Source: Anthostomella pinea (Eukaryota > Ascomycota > Sordariomycetes > Xylariales > Xylariaceae). From it: 64,000 nucleotides of DNA. Below the pieces are notes generated by a model. That model worked only from the letters and a program-made list of their open reading frames with translations, was not told the DNA's origin and searched no databases. The translations under genes and the position numbers were made by a program. The stretch covers positions 682,001-746,000 of the forward strand of contig CAUWAG010000007.1 in the NCBI GenBank assembly GCA_963556695.1, read 5' to 3'. Shown here in pieces: positions 11,857 through 22,829 of this stretch. Every line of letters begins with the position of its first letter. Position 1 is the stretch's first letter.

Positions 11857-12281
11857 CTGTCGCCCCTTGAGGACTGGCAAGCGTCTTGCCTGGCAGGTAG
11901 CTGAGAATGATAACAATGAACCGAGCAGCGATTTGATACCATGGAATGGTCTGGTGATCATTAACCGCTTGAACCTGGGTGGTTATGCCAATCATCGTCA
12001 TTATCCTTGTGGTTGCTTGTTACTACGGCTTCAATGCTGAGATGGTTTTGTTCTCGATCTCATGGGATACCTGTGTAAAGCACGACAATTCTCTGCACGA
12101 CTGCGTACATTAGAGTCCCTTTTCCTCCTATCGCTTTCATTCGAAAAGACAGCTATCGATTACAATGCACAATGCCAGGCAAGATCCGGTCGGTGTTTAA
12201 CAACTAATATTACATGGCTTCGGCGACTGACCTTGGAAGCACCCCTGAAATGAATATATCGCTCTTCTGACCTAGTCCACC
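11857..12281. other. intergenic region between convergent genes
   Basis: About 425 bases between the 3' ends of the SPX-GDPD pseudogene and the ankyrin gene. Apart from the dispersed repeat starting at 12229, nothing was recognised. Confidence 0.4.
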
Positions 12282-12311
12282 TCATTGGGAACCCCTACTA
12301 CTACTATGGCC
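12229..12311. repeat. dispersed repeat, copy 1
   Basis: About 82 bases closely match 30579-30661. Shared blocks include GACCTTGGA, CCCCTG, AATGAATAT, TCGCTCTT, CTAGTCCA and CTCATT, ending in a CTACTAC run. It overlaps the stop codon of the ankyrin gene (12282). No inverted ends or coding sequence were seen, so it may be a fragment of a longer element. Confidence 0.6.
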
Positions 12312-14812
12312 TAATCTGGTCGTATTTGTCCTGCTCGCCGTACTGACGACGCTTGTCCTCCGCACCGGCGCCTCATTCAACAGCCGCCTGATGGTTCCGC
12401 GGGCGAGGCCCGCATCACTCGCCGCCATGAACGCCGTCCTGCCATCCGCATCGGCAATGCTCGGATCGGCCCCGTGCCGCAGCAGCAGCTCCACGATGGC
12501 GATCTTCCGCGCCGACCGCGCCACAACGTCGATGGCCGCCACGAGCGGCGTGCACTTCCCCGGTCCCGGGATGTTCGGCCTCGCCCGCCCCGTCCGCCCC
12601 AGCAGAAGCGCGACCATCTTCGCGTTGCCCTTCTCGCACGCCATGTAGAGCGCCGTCTTGCAAAAGTTGTTCTGCCCGTCCACGATCTCGGGGCAGCGCC
12701 CCAGCACCATCTCGGCCACCTTGGTGCCGCCGGACGCGTGCTGGCATCTGTGCAGCGGGGAGGCGCCGTTGCGGTCCCGCACATCGACGGCAGCGTTGTA
12801 GTCGAGGAGCAGCGCCGTGATGTACTTGTCGCGCCTCGACGCGGCAAGGTGCAACGGCGTCGAGTCCGACGTGTCCCGCTGCTCGACGTGTGGAACGTGC
12901 GGAAGCATGTACCGCAGTATCTCCAGCTTCCCGAGCTCGATCGCCCGGTGCATGGGCGTCATGCCCGTTGTGGCGTCACAGACGTCGAAGCAGAAGGTCG
13001 GGCTGTCGACGTCTAGGTGGTGCTCTTTGCACCACTGGTACGCGCTCGTCAGGTCGATGCCCAAGCCTACGTTCTCCGGCGACGACGGCGGTGTCGATGA
13101 GGAAGCACGACGCCGTCCTCCCTCTGGCGAGGCGGGCGGGGGCGATGCCGATGGTGATGAATCTGCTGCTGCTGACGGCGGCGGCGGTGGTGGTGGTGGC
13201 ATCTCCTTGCGTATCCACTCCCAGATCCCGCGCGCCTCGTCGAAGGCCTGGCTCAGCTTCAGGACCTCGACCAGCAGCTCGGCCGACTCCTTGATGAGCT
13301 CTTGCGGCATGGGGTCTACCTTCCTACGGCCTTCGAAGGCACGGCTGAGGAATGTGCGTGCCTGTCGGAGGTTGCCTTGCTCCTTATAGAGACTACCCAG
13401 CTTGTGGTACAGCCGGCATCGGCGGTCCGCATCGTCGGATTCGTTATCCATGTCTTCGATGGTTTCGCGCGCAGCCTGTGCAGAGATTTCCTCCCGTAGC
13501 AGTGTCTGCAGCACCTCCTTCCTTTCGATATCTGTCTCGGCGCCATCACAGTCTAATAGGATATCTGCAAGCTTCTCCCGCATTCCCATAAGCTCTTCAC
13601 TTGCGGTCGAAGAGCTTGATAATAGAACAAATCCATCTGCGTCGACATCATTGTTGGCATTGTCTATGCGAATGTGGCTCAGCTGCTGCCGCAGCTCGAT
13701 GCCCTTCCGCTGGAATTGCGACGCCTTCGAAAAGATGCCGCATCTTACTAGGTGTTGGACGATGTCCTGGTTGGCCTCAAGTTGGAACTCGAGGATCTCG
13801 CGGCTTTGTACATCGGGATGATTGGGCTCCGGATCGAAGGTGTCTTCTACGTCGGTGTTGATCGGGAGCACGTCAGCACTCACGGAGGCGTCCGGGTGTA
13901 TTGGTGGGTGCCCGCCGACGTCTATGTCATTGAGAGACACCGCCGTGGCAAGAGACACCGCCGTGGCGACGTCGTCGGCACTTCTACGCCAGTCGCGGAT
14001 TTCCTGGTTTAGGCCAGTCTCGCCGACCGCTCCGCCGAGAGCCTCGCTTTCGTCCTCTGTGGGAGAGGTTGGGGGTCGGTCGGCTTGAAGTATGGATGTG
14101 GCAGACAATCTTGAGCCTGAAAACAGGGGTGCCGAGCGGATGGCGTTGGTGAGTTTGCGAATCTCGGACTGGTTCACCATCAAGAGTCAGTGCTAATTCC
14201 GTTGGATAGCTTTCAGGGGGTCGGTCCAGTGGTAGTGTCAGGGTCTGGACATAGGAGCAAGGTCTCATAGCCAGATTTTGGAACTCATAAGCATGCTCCC
14301 AACCTCGGTAAGCGGTCATTGAAGGGGGTAAGGTACTTTACCTGTATCTGCTCCTGGGACTTCTGCGTACGCCATAGCATGCCGAGCGAGAGTGTTGTTA
14401 GGCTCAGTTGCAAGACCGTCGTATAAGAGCTGATATGATGAGTGATCTGCTTGATGCGTTGCTCCTTGAGCGACTTCTCGAGGCTGAGCTTCACCTTCTG
14501 GAACGGGTTGGTGTAGTCCTTCAGCTGCGGCAGTTCGTTGTTCAAAGCTTCCAGTGAGCTTCTGCACGACTCCAGTATTCGATGGATGTTTGCGTGGTGA
14601 CCTCGTTCGAACGATAGTTGGTGCGGCCGCTTGTCCAATGTCTCGCGGATCGCGTTCAGTGCCAGCTCCAGGTTCTGGACCTCTTCGTATACCTCTTGGA
14701 TCGAGTCGGGTATCGCCTTGGTCTGTACGACGAAGCGACCGAGCCCGTTCACGATCGCTTTAGCGAAAAGCGTTATCTGTACGACGCTTGCAATGATGGA
14801 GAGTGGATCCAT
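12282..14812 (-). CDS. ankyrin protein with fungal NLR-type N-terminal domain
   Basis: A two-exon gene of 785 residues. Exon 1 is 14342-14812, the intron is 14169-14341 (GTAAAG...CCAG, 173 nt), and exon 2 is 12282-14168. The start is placed at MDPLSIIASVVQITLFAKA rather than 42 codons upstream, because fungal STAND-type N-terminal domains begin this way. Residues 1-157 form that helical domain. About 403-475 is a TPR-like stretch (RLYHKLGSLYKEQGNLRQA). About 480-489 is a proline run from a GGT/GGC repeat. About 559-760 are ankyrin repeats (STPLHLAASRRDK, GRTAFMAASDAG). No NACHT or NB-ARC domain is present. The family is linked to self/non-self recognition or cell-death control in fungi, and a role here is inference. 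It is intact, unlike the similar gene at 5054-7521. Confidence 0.8.
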
Positions 14813-16149
14813 TGCAGCGCTCACAAGATCATATCCAGCACACAACCGGTGGCCGATGTCGTACTTGGACCAGTTCGTTCCGAGTGAGTATTGGTGATTG
14901 TAGTCGGTAAGATTCTGGGGTTGGAGTGCGTCAGACATTAATTTACAAGTATTTTGTGGTACACGGGCTGGGCTTAAGAGGAGACAGACGAACTGAGTAC
15001 AGAATAGGGGTATACGAGGAGCTCAGGGTGGGTAAGGCAATGATCATCCAGATGCTATTACACCGGTCTGGCTAGATCATCAGGCATGAGCACTTAATCA
15101 TGAGTGGACGCTGTGTGACGTACTTCTGTTTACACATTTTCCAGGTATCGCGTAAGGGGGGTGTCGTCCAGCTTACCTCCCAGAGTGAGGGGCCGCAGCT
15201 GAACATCCATCACATTACTGTCGTCACAGCTTTCGTCGCCTGGCAGTTCTTGCTTCAAGTCCGGCACTCCAGGCAGGACTCTGGTTATATCTCTTTGACT
15301 AATCTTACTTATTACTGGCCCTCTGGTCCCACCATATCATCCATATCTGAATCACCTGTGGTCACAAAACAAGAAAACTCGATCTCTTTGACTAAGGAAA
15401 GATGACGCTCGTAGTTGAGCTGCCTCGTCATCTGAGGCAAAGCCACCACAATCATGTCATCGCTGACAAGCACACCAACAATCACACCTATTTTACGGTC
15501 AGATTTTGGCACCCTGTTGGTGGCGCCAGGCAACACGGCGCACATGTAAGGCAATATGTCATGGCCTGTTTGATTGGGTTGGGGTAGCTGACTTCACGCC
15601 TCGATCAGCCGAAGCCTGCATATTCTGGAGTGCCACCCCGCGAACTTGGTTGAAACATTGTGGTAAGATGGCACGTGGGGAGATGGCTCGTGGACTTTCT
15701 ATGCCAGGAGAAGAGGGCTGAGCCGTCCCTCACTTCTCAATTGCTCTTGCGTAACCGCACTAGGAATCCGGATGGCGAGTTTGCCGGCATCCAGAGTTCT
15801 GTAGGCCCAGCGCAAGGCATAGCCTTATCAGCTCCTGCTGTCCAACAAGCCACAATTCACAAGTATCATTTGGAGCACAGGCGATCGACTCCCAGACATG
15901 CGGTCATTGTGTCACAAAGAAGTGTAGAAAGCCCTTGGGCTCTCACCGGCTCGCTTGGGCCTGTGTGCCCGATCGCCACAGATGTATTCAACGGAGCCTC
16001 GAGTCCTTCGTTGCCTGGGCGAGTTTGGGGCTTGGTATTTTAATTATTCCTCTCCATAATCATTGTCCCCGGCTATACCTTCAATCGGGCCTTTCCCCAC
16101 CTGAAGTGTCCTCGATCATTGTGGTTCAGATTCCGCAAGATCAGCGAGC
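14813..16149. promoter_or_regulatory. divergent upstream region, no coding content
   Basis: About 1.3 kb between the ankyrin gene start and the sugar transporter start. Frames here are short and lack family features. It presumably contains both promoters, but no specific site was recognised. Confidence 0.45.
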
Positions 16150-19100
16150 ATGGCACAACGGCGCGCATCCTCCTTCGGCCAGTCGCTGGCTATTCCAACA
16201 TCCAACCTGGCTCAAAGTAGATCCATCGAGACCATCGAACTGTCTAGCGTGCCGACGAGCAATGATCCGTACAGTATCCAGGTTCACAGAAGACGAAACA
16301 ATGCTCGAGCAGTCATTGAGAACCCCTTAGGTGCGATGCGTCAGACACTCCAAACCCCGTCGGAATCACGTTGACCTCTTCTAGCCCACCTTACGGACGA
16401 GGAGCTGGAAAGAGACGTCCGCCACTTTTCGCAGATATGCCTGCCATCAGTTGGTTCGGAGAAGCTGCTGAGAGCAGCACGCGTTGCCAAAGACGTCCGC
16501 TCGTACGACGACGTCGCTCGCTCCGAGGACCCCACCGCCGGACTCAACCTGCCCGTCCAGCTGACGCCGGAGGAAAAATCAGCTCTGAAGGCGGAAAGGG
16601 ATGAGCTGTTCTCACAGCGAAATATGATACCTGTCATCCTCACGGTGTCCCTTGCCGCTTTCCTGCAGGGCTTCGTACAGTCGTTGATCAACGGTGCCTC
16701 GCTCTTTGCCAGCGAGTTCGGTCTGCCCAATGTGACCGCAGCCCACACCGGCATGCATGACAGGAACTTCTCACCTCGTCGGCCTACTGGGGACGACTGG
16801 AGACTGGGAGCCGCCAACGCGTCGCCGTATTTATTCGCTGCGTTCGTGGGCTGCTGGGTTTCCTTGCCCATCAATGACCGAGTCGGACGACGGGGTGCAA
16901 TGGCTGTGGCCGCTTGTCTCATCTTTGCGAGTTCCCTCGGTGCGGTATGGTGCGACAAGTGGTACAAGCTGTTCATTGTCCGCTTTTTCAACGGGGTCGG
17001 TAAGCTTCGCCCTATCTTTCAGGGTTCTTCGGCTATTTCGGAGTTGGCGCAATCTCATGTTACGAAATCGAGGCTGGCTGTCGATAGGTATGGGTGTGAA
17101 GGCCGTGAGTACGCCTATCTTGGCCTCGGAAACGGCAATCGGATACTGGCGAGGCAGTTCTATCCTGGCTTGGCAGCTATGGTGAGTACAAACCCTCTGC
17201 TGCATGACGGGTAGAGGTCCTGACTGACACTGGCAGGGTTGCTTTTGGTATCATGATGGGGTTCGCCTTCAATCTCATCTTTTATACCGCAAATAACCAT
17301 AAACTGAGCCTGCAACTGATACTGGGCGCGCCGATGGTCCCATGTATCTTCCTCCTTGTGGGACTCTGGTTCTGTCCCGAGAGTCCTCGTTACTATATGC
17401 GCCGAAGAAGTAGGAGCTTCAACCCGTCGAAAGCCTACCATGTTCTACTGAAACTGCGCAAGACGGAAGTAAGTAACGAAATCCTGGGCAACGGGATTTG
17501 AATTCTACCTAGGCGGGCAAGGCACTTGAACTGACTCCTACAGCTCCAAGCACTTCGAGACATATATCTTGTCTATAAGTCTGTCCAGCAAGAATACACT
17601 GGCGAATTTGACTTTGCGAATCAGGGAGACTATGTCCCTCGAGGGCTCCTCGCTCATATGAGATTATACGTATCCCGGTACAGACAGCTATTTACCGAAA
17701 GGCGTCTGAGAAATGCTCTCATAAGCAGCTCCATCGTCGGCTTAGCTCAACAGTAATGTGGCAGTACGTCCTTTTCCTTGCAGCTTTGCCTTTACGAGCT
17801 GAAGCTCACGCCGCAGCCCTCGTGCGATACTAATGTCTCGATAGTCAACATCTTTGCCTTCTACTCAGGTAAGTTACATGCACAAACCCCACCCGTTATT
17901 TGGCTTACGATGATCCAGGGCCTTTGTTCAATGGGGTCTTGCAGAAGAACGACGCTCTTCACCCGATGCTATACAGTTTGGGCTACGGTAGGTTGAAGTT
18001 GGAGACCCTTACTGGTGAACGGAGAGCTCATGCATGCAGGTGCGGTCAACTTCGTATTCGGCCTGCCCGCCATCAGGACCATTGACACACTCGGTCGTCG
18101 CAAGTGGCTCGTTTTGACACTGCCCGCAATGTGTCTCTTCAGTGAGCAAAATCCCAGACCAGCTTCACCTTTGTCTTTCAATCATGCCATGGGAGCTTGT
18201 CTCTTATTGTTGGCAATTGTACCCCCCCCCCCGGAAACGCAGTCAGACGCCCTATAACTTGCCAAATCGCCGACTGTATCTTGTAGTGGCCGCGGCTGCT
18301 TTGTCGAGTCTGTTAGGCGACCCTCAAATCAGAGGCGGAATCATTGCTCTTTTCGTGTTCTGTAAGTCATGGCTTCCCGGTAGTAAGTCCCACTCGTCTA
18401 GCTAATGAAGGATATAGTGTTCGCTGCTGCATACTCACCAGGAATGGGTAAGATACCATAACTACAATGTGCTCCTTTGGCAGTTGAAGACTAACTAGGC
18501 ATAGGGCCTATCCCATTCACACTGGCGTCCGAAAGGTGAGTGGAATTACTCGCAAAGCATGGCACCAACACGTACTAACACGACGGTAGCTTCCCCTTAT
18601 CCCACCGAGAAATTGTAAGTACTCTGAGGGCACAAACTGCACTATTTGCAGTGCTGATCATCATCTCAGGGCTGCGCATTCGCCATTGCCGTGAACCTCC
18701 TCTTTGCCGGCATTCTCTCAATTTCATTTCCCAGGTGAGTGTTTAAGCAATTACCAAACAACTGGAGACAACATTGAGGAGGAAACTCACATGCTTCGCA
18801 GCATCTACGCAGCCCTCAAAGACGGCGGCACATTTGGAATCTTCTCGGGGCTGAACTTCCTGGCCTTCATCCTGGTCCTGCTGCTCGTCGAAGAGACCAA
18901 GCGCCGGTCACTAGAGGACCTCGACCTGGTCTTCGCAGTCCGAAAAACCGTCTTCATCAAGCACCAAGTGACGAAGTACGTGCCTTGGTTCGTTGGCCAT
19001 TACCTTTTGCGCCGCAAGGTGGATAAGCCGTCACTGTACGAGGACCTCGTCTGGGGCACGCCCAAGAAACAGTCGAAAGATGGCGAGGATGTTGAGGAGG

Positions 19101-19231
19101 GTCGTTCGAGCTGGCAGGAAAACGTGTTAAGTGCTGATGCGCCGCAGTCCAGGCCTCAGCAAGGACTTGGTGCTGGGCCAGAGCCAAGGGGGCGCGCATC
19201 TGAGGAATCCGAGGACTCTAGGTACGAATGA
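16150..19231 (+). CDS. MFS sugar/polyol transporter with one internal TAA
   Basis: A many-intron gene of the fungal MFS sugar transporter family (myo-inositol/polyol-like branch). Introns that keep frame include 16331-16384, 17000-17087, 17182-17236, 17469-17543, 17764-17844, 17869-17918 and 17988-18039, with more to 18790; one exon (17845-17868) is only 24 nt. Family signatures are DRVGRRGAM after the second membrane span, GVKAVSTPILASETAIGYWR, PESPRYYMRR, LGRRKW and PFTLASESFPLSHRE, ending in the cytoplasmic VEETKRRSLEDLDLVFAVRK. A TAA at 17754-17756 sits in AQQ-stop-CGINIFAFYSG, where relatives have a hydrophobic residue, and no splice choice removes it. It is either a recent pseudogene or a truncated protein. 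Substrate is unproven. Confidence 0.65.
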
Positions 19232-20573
19232 TAGTATTGGCGCGCCAAAGTGTAGTCGCGCGAGTCAGAGCTTCTACCACTGCTTATGGCTCATGTGTTA
19301 CGAGGCCAATGAAGCAAGGGATTTGTGCTTATTTCGGAGGCGCCGTCTCTTTAAAAGAAATCGACATTTAAAGACTTAAATAGCGACTACCTGTAGAAGG
19401 ACAATTGCAACGGCAAAACGGCGACGGCGGGTTTTCTTTCGTGTGCGCGGGTGCTTGCTGCGGCTGGTAAAGGCGGAAAGGGGCTGGCTGGGTCTAGCCG
19501 TGTGTAGGCGCTCAGTGTGGCCGTACACACATGGTCCCTTGAATTTTCAATCCGCGGAGTCCCGTGACGTTCGCGGTCGAGGACGTCGTTTTTGCAATAC
19601 AATTCCGCGAAATGCCATACCTGAAACATGGTCAATATCATAGTATACACCGATCCTTACGTCTCCTTCATCAGCCCTGCTCATAGCTACATAGGTAGCA
19701 GCATCATTGACATGACTGAGGCAATGAGGAGTGCTCTCTCTGCTTATCTTATGACTGGAGCGGACCAGCGCCGTAAAGGCAGTTGTCCGTGATTACGACC
19801 CCGGGTCCTGGTCGCCGTCGATGATGCAGGTGGAATCGGAACAGTTGTCCCAGCGGCCATCATGGTTAAAGGGAAGGCGCCACTATCGACTTTTCGGCAG
19901 CAACTGGTGCGCCAGGCCGTCCTGCGAGATGTACCTAACTGCAGTTCTCGTGGCTGGCGCTGACGACGAAGAATGGCGGGCTTGATGAGTCCAAAGCGAA
20001 CTGCCGAAAGCTGCTGTCGTCTGGAATAGGACACATATCTCTGGGCGTGCAGCGTGTCTATTCCCAGTTGCAAAGCGAACGTACCGATTTTGCCCCTGTG
20101 GCATGCTCAGGAAGAGCCCCGAGTCGGGTGATTTTCACACGATGCGTGGGGTTAGGAGCATCAACATACCACCAAAGCCGGCCGCAGTGACTCGTCCCGC
20201 GCAACCTCTTCTAGGTAGAAGACAGGTCGTTGCGGGCCATTGCAGATTGTACCAGGCTACAGTCGGGTGCAGGAGATACGCGATTGGCCCTCTGTGCCGC
20301 TTCTATACTCACCGGCTTCTGCTGTTGTCTCTCGACTCGATCATAATACGATACATCTATGACTGTGTCTAGCAAGACTGGAGAACAAACCTGATCGCGC
20401 GATATTCAGCACTCGCCGCGACGTCGATATCAGGTCTGGCTGCACCGCCTGCAACCGCGAGCTGAGGACACGGCTAAAATGGTGAGTCTGACCCATCAAC
20501 CTTGCCCGCGAAGGACGGAAGTGTCCGTGCCTGATCGCCGTCGTGTAGGGGTGGAAAAACACCGTGTTTTATC

Positions 20574-20632
20574 CAAAAGTACAATATAACACAACACACG
20601 CATACAACACGTGTTGTATCGTGTTGTGTTAA
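20574..20632. repeat. subterminal palindrome of the MITE, copy 1
   Basis: It contains AAAGTACAATATAACACAA, then an imperfect hairpin centred on AACACGTGTT with arms ending in TAACACAACAC and GTGTTGTGTTA. It is repeated as a diverged copy at 20793-20845. Confidence 0.7.
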
Positions 20633-20792
20633 TGGGCCGGAATAACCTTCGGAATAGCCTCCGGAGCCCCGGCTGAGGGTAATTCCGGCTTTTCCCCGGC
20701 CACGGAAATTTCTAAGCCGGATTTCTGGTGGTCCGTGGTACTACCAAGTACCCTTTACTACGTCACTACCAGGAATCACACGTGTTAATATC

Positions 20793-20845
20793 GAAAAGTA
20801 CAATATAACACAATTCAACACAGTACATGTGTTGTATTGTGTTTC
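20793..20845. repeat. subterminal palindrome of the MITE, copy 2
   Basis: It shares AAAGTACAATATAACACAA with copy 1 and forms a weaker hairpin centred on ACATGT. Such subterminal repeats are typical transposase-binding regions in hAT elements (inference). Confidence 0.65.
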
Positions 20846-21862
20846 TCAGACTCCATCCCTACCGTCGTGCCCAGCCGGCGGTAATATGGCTGGCGGCTCA
20901 ACGCCAAAGAGACGCGACCCAACGGGAACATGACGCCGCGTCCGAAAGCTGACGGGTAGCGGGCGTTCATGACTCGGTCTAATACTAGTAGATAGGACGG
21001 ACGCCGGACTAGCACCTCTAGACGCGCGATCGGCTTGTCCGGTATACTATACTAAGCAACCACCCATCCGCGACGGGCCGGATCAGTTGAAGCTGGCGTG
21101 GACCAATGATGACGTGGCGATTGGCATGGCTGGCAGCGACTGATCACAGCAGACGTCTGACCGGGGCGCGATGATATGAATGCTGCGGTCGGTTGAGTTG
21201 TCGGCGCTTCAATATCAAAGAAAGTCGAGCGATGGCGGCGCAAGTCGTGGTTTGCGACTGGCGATACTCAAGACCCATCACTATCAGCCCACGTGAGATG
21301 GAGACACTGGTGCAGTGCAACATGGAGTTTGAACTTCTGCCCACGTGGTGTAGCGTCGCCGTGGCATCTGGAGTGCAGTAGCGGGAGTCAATGTTGCCAG
21401 CCGCGCAGCTCAAGCCATGTGTTTGGACTTGTTGGTCTGGAATCCCATCCTTGGCCGGCGTGTGTTGGCACTGTGAGCGTCGACCAGATAAGTAGCCTTC
21501 ACCTTCACAGCCACCGGATGTCTCTGGTCGCACAGTCTGATATGTTTGACCACCAGCAGTTTGCGCTCATGTCATCCCGCTTGCGTGCAGTCGGTTTCCG
21601 AATGGGGGAATACAGGCGGCATCTGGTTGGCTGGCGGCTCACGATGGCTAAATTGTCCTCCAAACGCCCGAAGACGTCAAAGCACCGGGCCCGATGCATG
21701 GCAGCAGCGAGTCAGATCCTTGGGACTTGTGGTGTGTGGCCATGGTGCCATTAGGGTGTCATGGCTCGTGGGTTGTGAGACCAATCGAAAGAGAGAGTTG
21801 ACTGTCAGGAGTCAGGGCTCGGACGCAGACGGGAGCGAAGGATGAAAGATGGTTCGACGGGT

Positions 21863-21893
21863 CAGAACTCAGAACTCAGAACTCAGAACTCAA
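21863..21893. repeat. heptanucleotide tandem repeat (AGAACTC)n
   Basis: Four consecutive copies of AGAACTC, immediately left of the dispersed repeat copy at 21906. Confidence 0.85.
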
Positions 21894-21905
21894 GATACCT
21901 CTCCC

Positions 21906-22098
21906 AAGGCTTAGAGTCAGACGTTGCGCTTCGGCTCGAGGCTGTCAGAACTCAGATGGTAGACAAGATCTCGAAGTGGTATACCTGCCTGAACAGTGAA
22001 GGTGTAATGAGGAGTGATGACTCCCTGATGAACGCGATCATGCATGGGGAAGTATGCAAGTCAGAGAGAGCCAGGCCAATGAGACGATGCGCAGGTTG
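21906..22098. repeat. dispersed repeat, GC-rich copy (relative of 36443-36634)
   Basis: It aligns along about 190 bases with 36443-36634. Shared anchors are AAGGCTTA, CTTCGGCT/TTTCGGCT, AAGATCTCGAA/AAGATGTCGAA and GATGCGCAG/GATGCGTAG. Many differences are G or C here against A or T there, as expected if the other copy suffered RIP. No coding content was recognised. Confidence 0.6.
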
Positions 22099-22783
22099 GG
22101 GAAGAGGAAGTTTCTCGCGTGCGACACCAAAACGTATGCCGAGGGCTAGTCTTACTAAGACAGAGTCACAGACAGTCCCCTTTTGACGGTAATGCGGCAA
22201 TCTTCCGGCTGCGTACCAACCTTCAATCCAGTAATAAATAATAAGCTCGGTACCCGTCGTTGTCGTCAGAATGCGACTCCCGCATATCGACCTGTGCAGA
22301 TCAAATCATGGAGGTTCGATATATGCAGTCATACTGCTGTGCTAGTATGATGTATCACGCACCCCCCTATTCACGAGGGACGTCCTCGTTTGCGCAAGGG
22401 CACGGCCGCCAATACAGCAAACAACAGTATTACTATTTCAAGACAACATGACAAAGGTAGCTGCACCGACCCGCTGCAAGTCGACGATAGCAGCCACCAT
22501 CATCAGAGACAGCAGGAGTTCGGGTAACGGTCAAGTGACAAGTCTCGATTTACAATTATTCCGCGCGAACTATACTATAATGAGACATCCACACACAGGC
22601 CACCCCTGCTCGTCATCTACTCCGCACGCACAGACGAAATCCCCACCGACTAATTTATTTTTTGCTTCTTTTTCTTCTTCTTTTCTTCGCCCCGTCTGTC
22701 ATTCGAGGTTTCTCGAAGCTGAAGTTGCTGAACCGCCGACCAGGCCATGCTTGTTCAAGTGAACGTCCAACGCCTCTATCTCT

Positions 22784-22829
22784 CTGCCTTCTGCCTTCTG
22801 CCTTCTGCCTTCTGCCTTCTGCCTTCTCT
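22784..22829. repeat. heptanucleotide tandem repeat (CTGCCTT)n
   Basis: About six consecutive copies of CTGCCTT with one imperfect flanking unit. It lies in non-coding DNA upstream of the GDS1-like gene. Confidence 0.85.

Larger units (their letters stand above)
20546..20861. mobile_element. non-autonomous hAT-type MITE (316 bp)
   Basis: The element begins TAGGGGTGGA and ends, read from the other strand, TAGGGATGGA, like hAT termini. It is flanked by an exact 8-bp direct repeat CCGTCGTG (20538-20545 and 20862-20869), the target duplication length of hAT elements. Inside each end is an AT-rich imperfect palindrome starting AAAGTACAATATAACACAA. It encodes nothing, so any mobility would need a transposase from elsewhere. 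Confidence 0.8.

Noticed and set aside
12377..13389. Long alternative frames in both strands over the ankyrin gene
   Set aside because: They arise from high GC and codon bias and show arginine/serine-rich nonsense. The real frame has ankyrin repeats.
18220..18240. Poly-C tract in the sugar transporter as a frameshift
   Set aside because: It lies within an intron from about 18140 to 18286 whose removal rejoins MCLF to MAAAALSS in frame.
22784..22829. CRISPR-like or telomeric array
   Set aside because: The repeats are short, unspaced heptamers in a eukaryotic genome and do not match telomere units.
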